Origin: H111-94 sp034436045
GTDB lineage: Bacteria; Chloroflexota; Ktedonobacteria; Ktedonobacterales; Ktedonobacteraceae
Direction of reading: 5' to 3'
DNA: 6,695 nucleotides
Assembly: GCA_034436045.1 (NCBI GenBank)
Contig: DAOTVZ010000266.1
Span: 1-6,695 of the forward strand
Shown: positions 5,330 to 6,695 of the stretch, one piece after another
Position numbering within the stretch: position 1 is the first letter of the stretch
Layout: every line of letters begins with the position of its first letter
The notes under the pieces: generated by a model
What the model saw: the letters and a program-made list of their open reading frames with translations, nothing else
Told to the model about the DNA's origin: nothing
Database searches by the model: none
Made by a program: the position numbers and the translations under genes

Positions 5330-6307
5330 ATGGCAATATCACCTTTATTTGATGCTTCCTCTCAACTTCCAGCATCTACTCATAACCAGTATGATGAGCA
5401 TAATCGCGTTACGTTACATCATGGTGAAGCTCTGACATTTTTACGGACTCTCCCTGACGGCATGGCAAAACTTGTTGTGACCTCACCGCCATACAATATT
5501 GGGAAAGCCTATGAACAGAAACGTAATATCGACAGCTACCTCACAGAGCAAGAAAGCATCATTCGTGAATTGATTCGCGTGCTTGCTGATAACGGAAGTA
5601 TTTGCTGGCAAACGGGCAATTTCGTTGATGAAGGCGAAGTCTTTCCCCTCGATATTTTCTACTATCCTATTTTCAAAAAATACGGCATGCAACTGCGCAA
5701 TCGTATTATCTGGCATTTTGAACATGGTTTGCACGCCTCAAAACGCTTCTCTGGCCGCTACGAAACGCTGCTCTGGTTCACTAAAGGCGATGACTACGTT
5801 TTCCAGCTTGACCCGGTACGTGTCCCATCGAAGTATCCTGGCAAGCGGCATTTTAAAGGGCCGAATAGAGGTCAGCCATCAGGTAATCCACTCGGCAAGA
5901 ATCCCTCGGACGTATGGGAATTTCTACAAGAGGAGTGGGACACGGCTTTTTGGGAGATTCCCAATGTGAAGGCCAACCACATTGAGAAGACTATCCACCC
6001 CTGTCAGTTTCCCGTTGAACTGGTTGAGCGTTGTGTCCTCGCACTTACTGAAGCACACGATCTGGTGCTTGACCCCTATTGTGGAGTCGGTTCTACCCTC
6101 ATCGCTGCCCTGATGCATGATCGTCGTGCGCTCGGCATCGAACGTGAGGCTACCTACGTTGCTATTAGTCAAGAGAGAATACACCGCCTCTACAATGGCA
6201 CCCTCAAAACGCGCCCAATGGGTAAACCTGTCCACGTTCCCTCTGGAAGAGAGAAAGTAGCTCAGATTCCTCTCGAATGGATAAATAATCAAAACGGAGA
6301 ACATTAA
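5330..6307 (+). CDS. Site-specific DNA methyltransferase (amino-methylating, N4-cytosine or N6-adenine)
   Basis: This is a 325-residue AdoMet-dependent DNA methyltransferase. The catalytic motif IV is TSPPY at 51-55 near the N-terminus, and the AdoMet-binding motif I, DPYCGVGST, comes late at 248-256. That order (IV before I) is the beta-class arrangement. Ser in SPPY is more usual in N4-cytosine enzymes than the DPPY of N6-adenine enzymes, but it does not settle the base. The middle part (about 160-215, including KYPGKRHFKGPNRGQPSGN) is the likely target-recognition region. Just before motif I is HPCQFPVELVERCV, the familiar motif that precedes it in this class. The ATG is supported by AGGAG (5319-5323), six bases upstream. 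The gene is visibly richer in A/T at third positions than the PDH or macrodomain genes and has its own promoter, suggesting transfer. It is followed within one base by a 20-codon ORF that may be the stub of its restriction partner. Recognition sequence unknown. Confidence 0.93.
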   Translation: MAISPLFDASSQLPASTHNQYDEHNRVTLHHGEALTFLRTLPDGMAKLVVTSPPYNIGKAYEQKRNIDSYLTEQESIIRELIRVLADNGSICWQTGNFVDEGEVFPLDIFYYPIFKKYGMQLRNRIIWHFEHGLHASKRFSGRYETLLWFTKGDDYVFQLDPVRVPSKYPGKRHFKGPNRGQPSGNPLGKNPSDVWEFLQEEWDTAFWEIPNVKANHIEKTIHPCQFPVELVERCVLALTEAHDLVLDPYCGVGSTLIAALMHDRRALGIEREATYVAISQERIHRLYNGTLKTRPMGKPVHVPSGREKVAQIPLEWINNQNGEH

Positions 6308-6308
6308 T

Positions 6309-6371
6309 ATGCGTATTGCAGGTATTTATTCATTTAATAAAGGTAAAGAAGTCATCGGCAATATGCAATAA
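6309..6371 (+). pseudogene. 20-codon ORF, probable 5' stub of a restriction endonuclease gene
   Basis: ATG at 6309 opens MRIAGIYSFNKGKEVIGNMQ and stops at TAA (6369-6371). GGAGA at 6296-6300 lies eight bases before the ATG, and the ATG begins one base after the methyltransferase stop. This is the translational coupling expected of a methylase-endonuclease gene pair. The first 16 or so residues look like a genuine protein N-terminus; the last four do not continue it convincingly, and the hisS 3' end lies 16 bases beyond. I infer that an endonuclease gene once began here and that everything after roughly base 6356 was lost by deletion. The N-terminal style resembles some BglII-like endonucleases from memory, which I could not verify. 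A functional small peptide or a chance ORF are alternatives. Confidence 0.45.
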
Positions 6372-6404
6372 CGTAGAACAGTAAGAATCAGGCATTATTG
6401 CGTA
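6362..6404. repeat. Imperfect inverted repeat between the stub ORF and hisS
   Basis: The sequence 6362-6373 and the reverse complement of 6393-6404 agree at 10 of 12 positions, with a perfect GCAATAA/TTATTGC core (6365-6371 and 6394-6400) and a 19-base loop. The right arm lies in the last hisS codons. It could form a weak bidirectional hairpin between two convergent genes. There is no T-run, so a terminator is only a possibility. Confidence 0.25.
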
Positions 6405-6695
6405 GATACGCTACAATCTCTTCGCGTCTCACCTGCACCTGTTGTCCCTCGCCGCGCTGGTCTTTGATGGTAATCACGCCCTGTGCCAGTTCGTCTTCGC
6501 CGATGAGTAGCGCGTAGTCGGCACCGGAGGATTGTACTTGTTTCATCTGGGCCTTGAAACTGCGTCCGCCGTAGCTCATCTCGGCCTTGATGCCCGCGTG
6601 TCGTAGCTCGGCCACCAGTTGCACAACAGCGTCCTTGATCTCGTTGCCCTTGCCCAGCGCCACCACAAAGGCGCGCGTATGAGCCTCGGCGGGCG
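6388..6695 (-). CDS. hisS: Histidyl-tRNA synthetase, C-terminal anticodon-binding domain (5' end outside window)
   Basis: Read on the minus strand, the frame is open from the window edge to a TGA at 6388-6390, giving the last 102 residues of the protein. They form the alpha/beta anticodon-binding domain of class IIa synthetases. The run is AFVVALGKG, then a helix with VQLVAELRHAGIKAEM, then the strongly conserved YGGRSFKAQMKQ, GADYALLIGEDEL, and a strand reading GVITIKDQ. This sequence matches HisRS better than ProRS, ThrRS or GlyRS, chiefly through the YGGRSxKAQMKxA-like block. The catalytic class II motifs and HisA/HisB signatures lie outside the window. The gene is convergent with the methyltransferase and intact to its natural end. 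Base composition resembles the PDH genes rather than the methyltransferase. Confidence 0.93.
   Translation of the reverse strand, partial: PAEAHTRAFVVALGKGNEIKDAVVQLVAELRHAGIKAEMSYGGRSFKAQMKQVQSSGADYALLIGEDELAQGVITIKDQRGEGQQVQVRREEIVAYLRNNA

Noticed and set aside
4697..6307. Defence island or DarTG-like toxin-antitoxin made of the macrodomain and methyltransferase genes
   Set aside because: The macrodomain protein is a single MacroD domain, no DarT-like ADP-ribosyltransferase gene is present, and the two genes differ in base composition and have separate promoters. Nothing in the sequence ties them together.
1..6695. CRISPR arrays, tRNA or rRNA genes
   Set aside because: No regularly spaced direct repeats and no cloverleaf-like or rRNA-like stretches were seen in the intergenic regions, which are all short apart from 889-1281.

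Overview
The window looks like a chromosomal segment of a moderately GC-rich bacterium. The style of several proteins (an MBL-fold hydrolase with a C-terminal helical domain, an HU protein with an N-terminal extension, and a PDH E2 starting with a single lipoyl domain) recalls Chloroflexota, perhaps Ktedonobacteria. That placement is an impression from protein style, not a search result. Genes are mostly separate or in one short operon. There is no tRNA, rRNA, CRISPR array or complete insertion sequence.

Layout. Bases 1-360 hold the C-terminal end of an MBL-fold metallo-hydrolase (+). A short intergenic region with a very good sigma70-type promoter leads to an HU-family DNA-binding protein (565-888, +). 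A 393-base non-coding stretch follows; it holds a 15-bp perfect inverted repeat with an 87-base interior (REP/MITE-like) and a possible promoter. A tight three-gene operon then encodes the E1-alpha, E1-beta and E2 subunits of a 2-oxoacid (most likely pyruvate) dehydrogenase complex (1282-4634, +), with no E3 gene beside it. A 16-bp stem hairpin separates it from a MacroD-type macrodomain protein (4697-5242, +). Next comes a stand-alone DNA methyltransferase (5330-6307, +), visibly more AT-rich than its neighbours. Immediately after it is a 20-codon ORF with its own good ribosome-binding site (6309-6371). Convergent to these is the 3' end of hisS, histidyl-tRNA synthetase (6388-6695, -), which runs out of the window.

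How they work together. The three PDH genes form one functional unit: E1 decarboxylates the 2-oxoacid with ThDP, and E2 carries the acyl group on lipoyl-lysine to CoA; E3 must come from elsewhere. The methyltransferase and the 20-codon ORF behind it look like the remains of a transferred restriction-modification locus, with the methylase intact and the endonuclease cut to a stub. The promoter of the methyltransferase is overlapped by a small palindrome that could be an operator. The other genes (MBL hydrolase, HU, macrodomain, hisS) look like ordinary chromosomal genes with no evident functional link.
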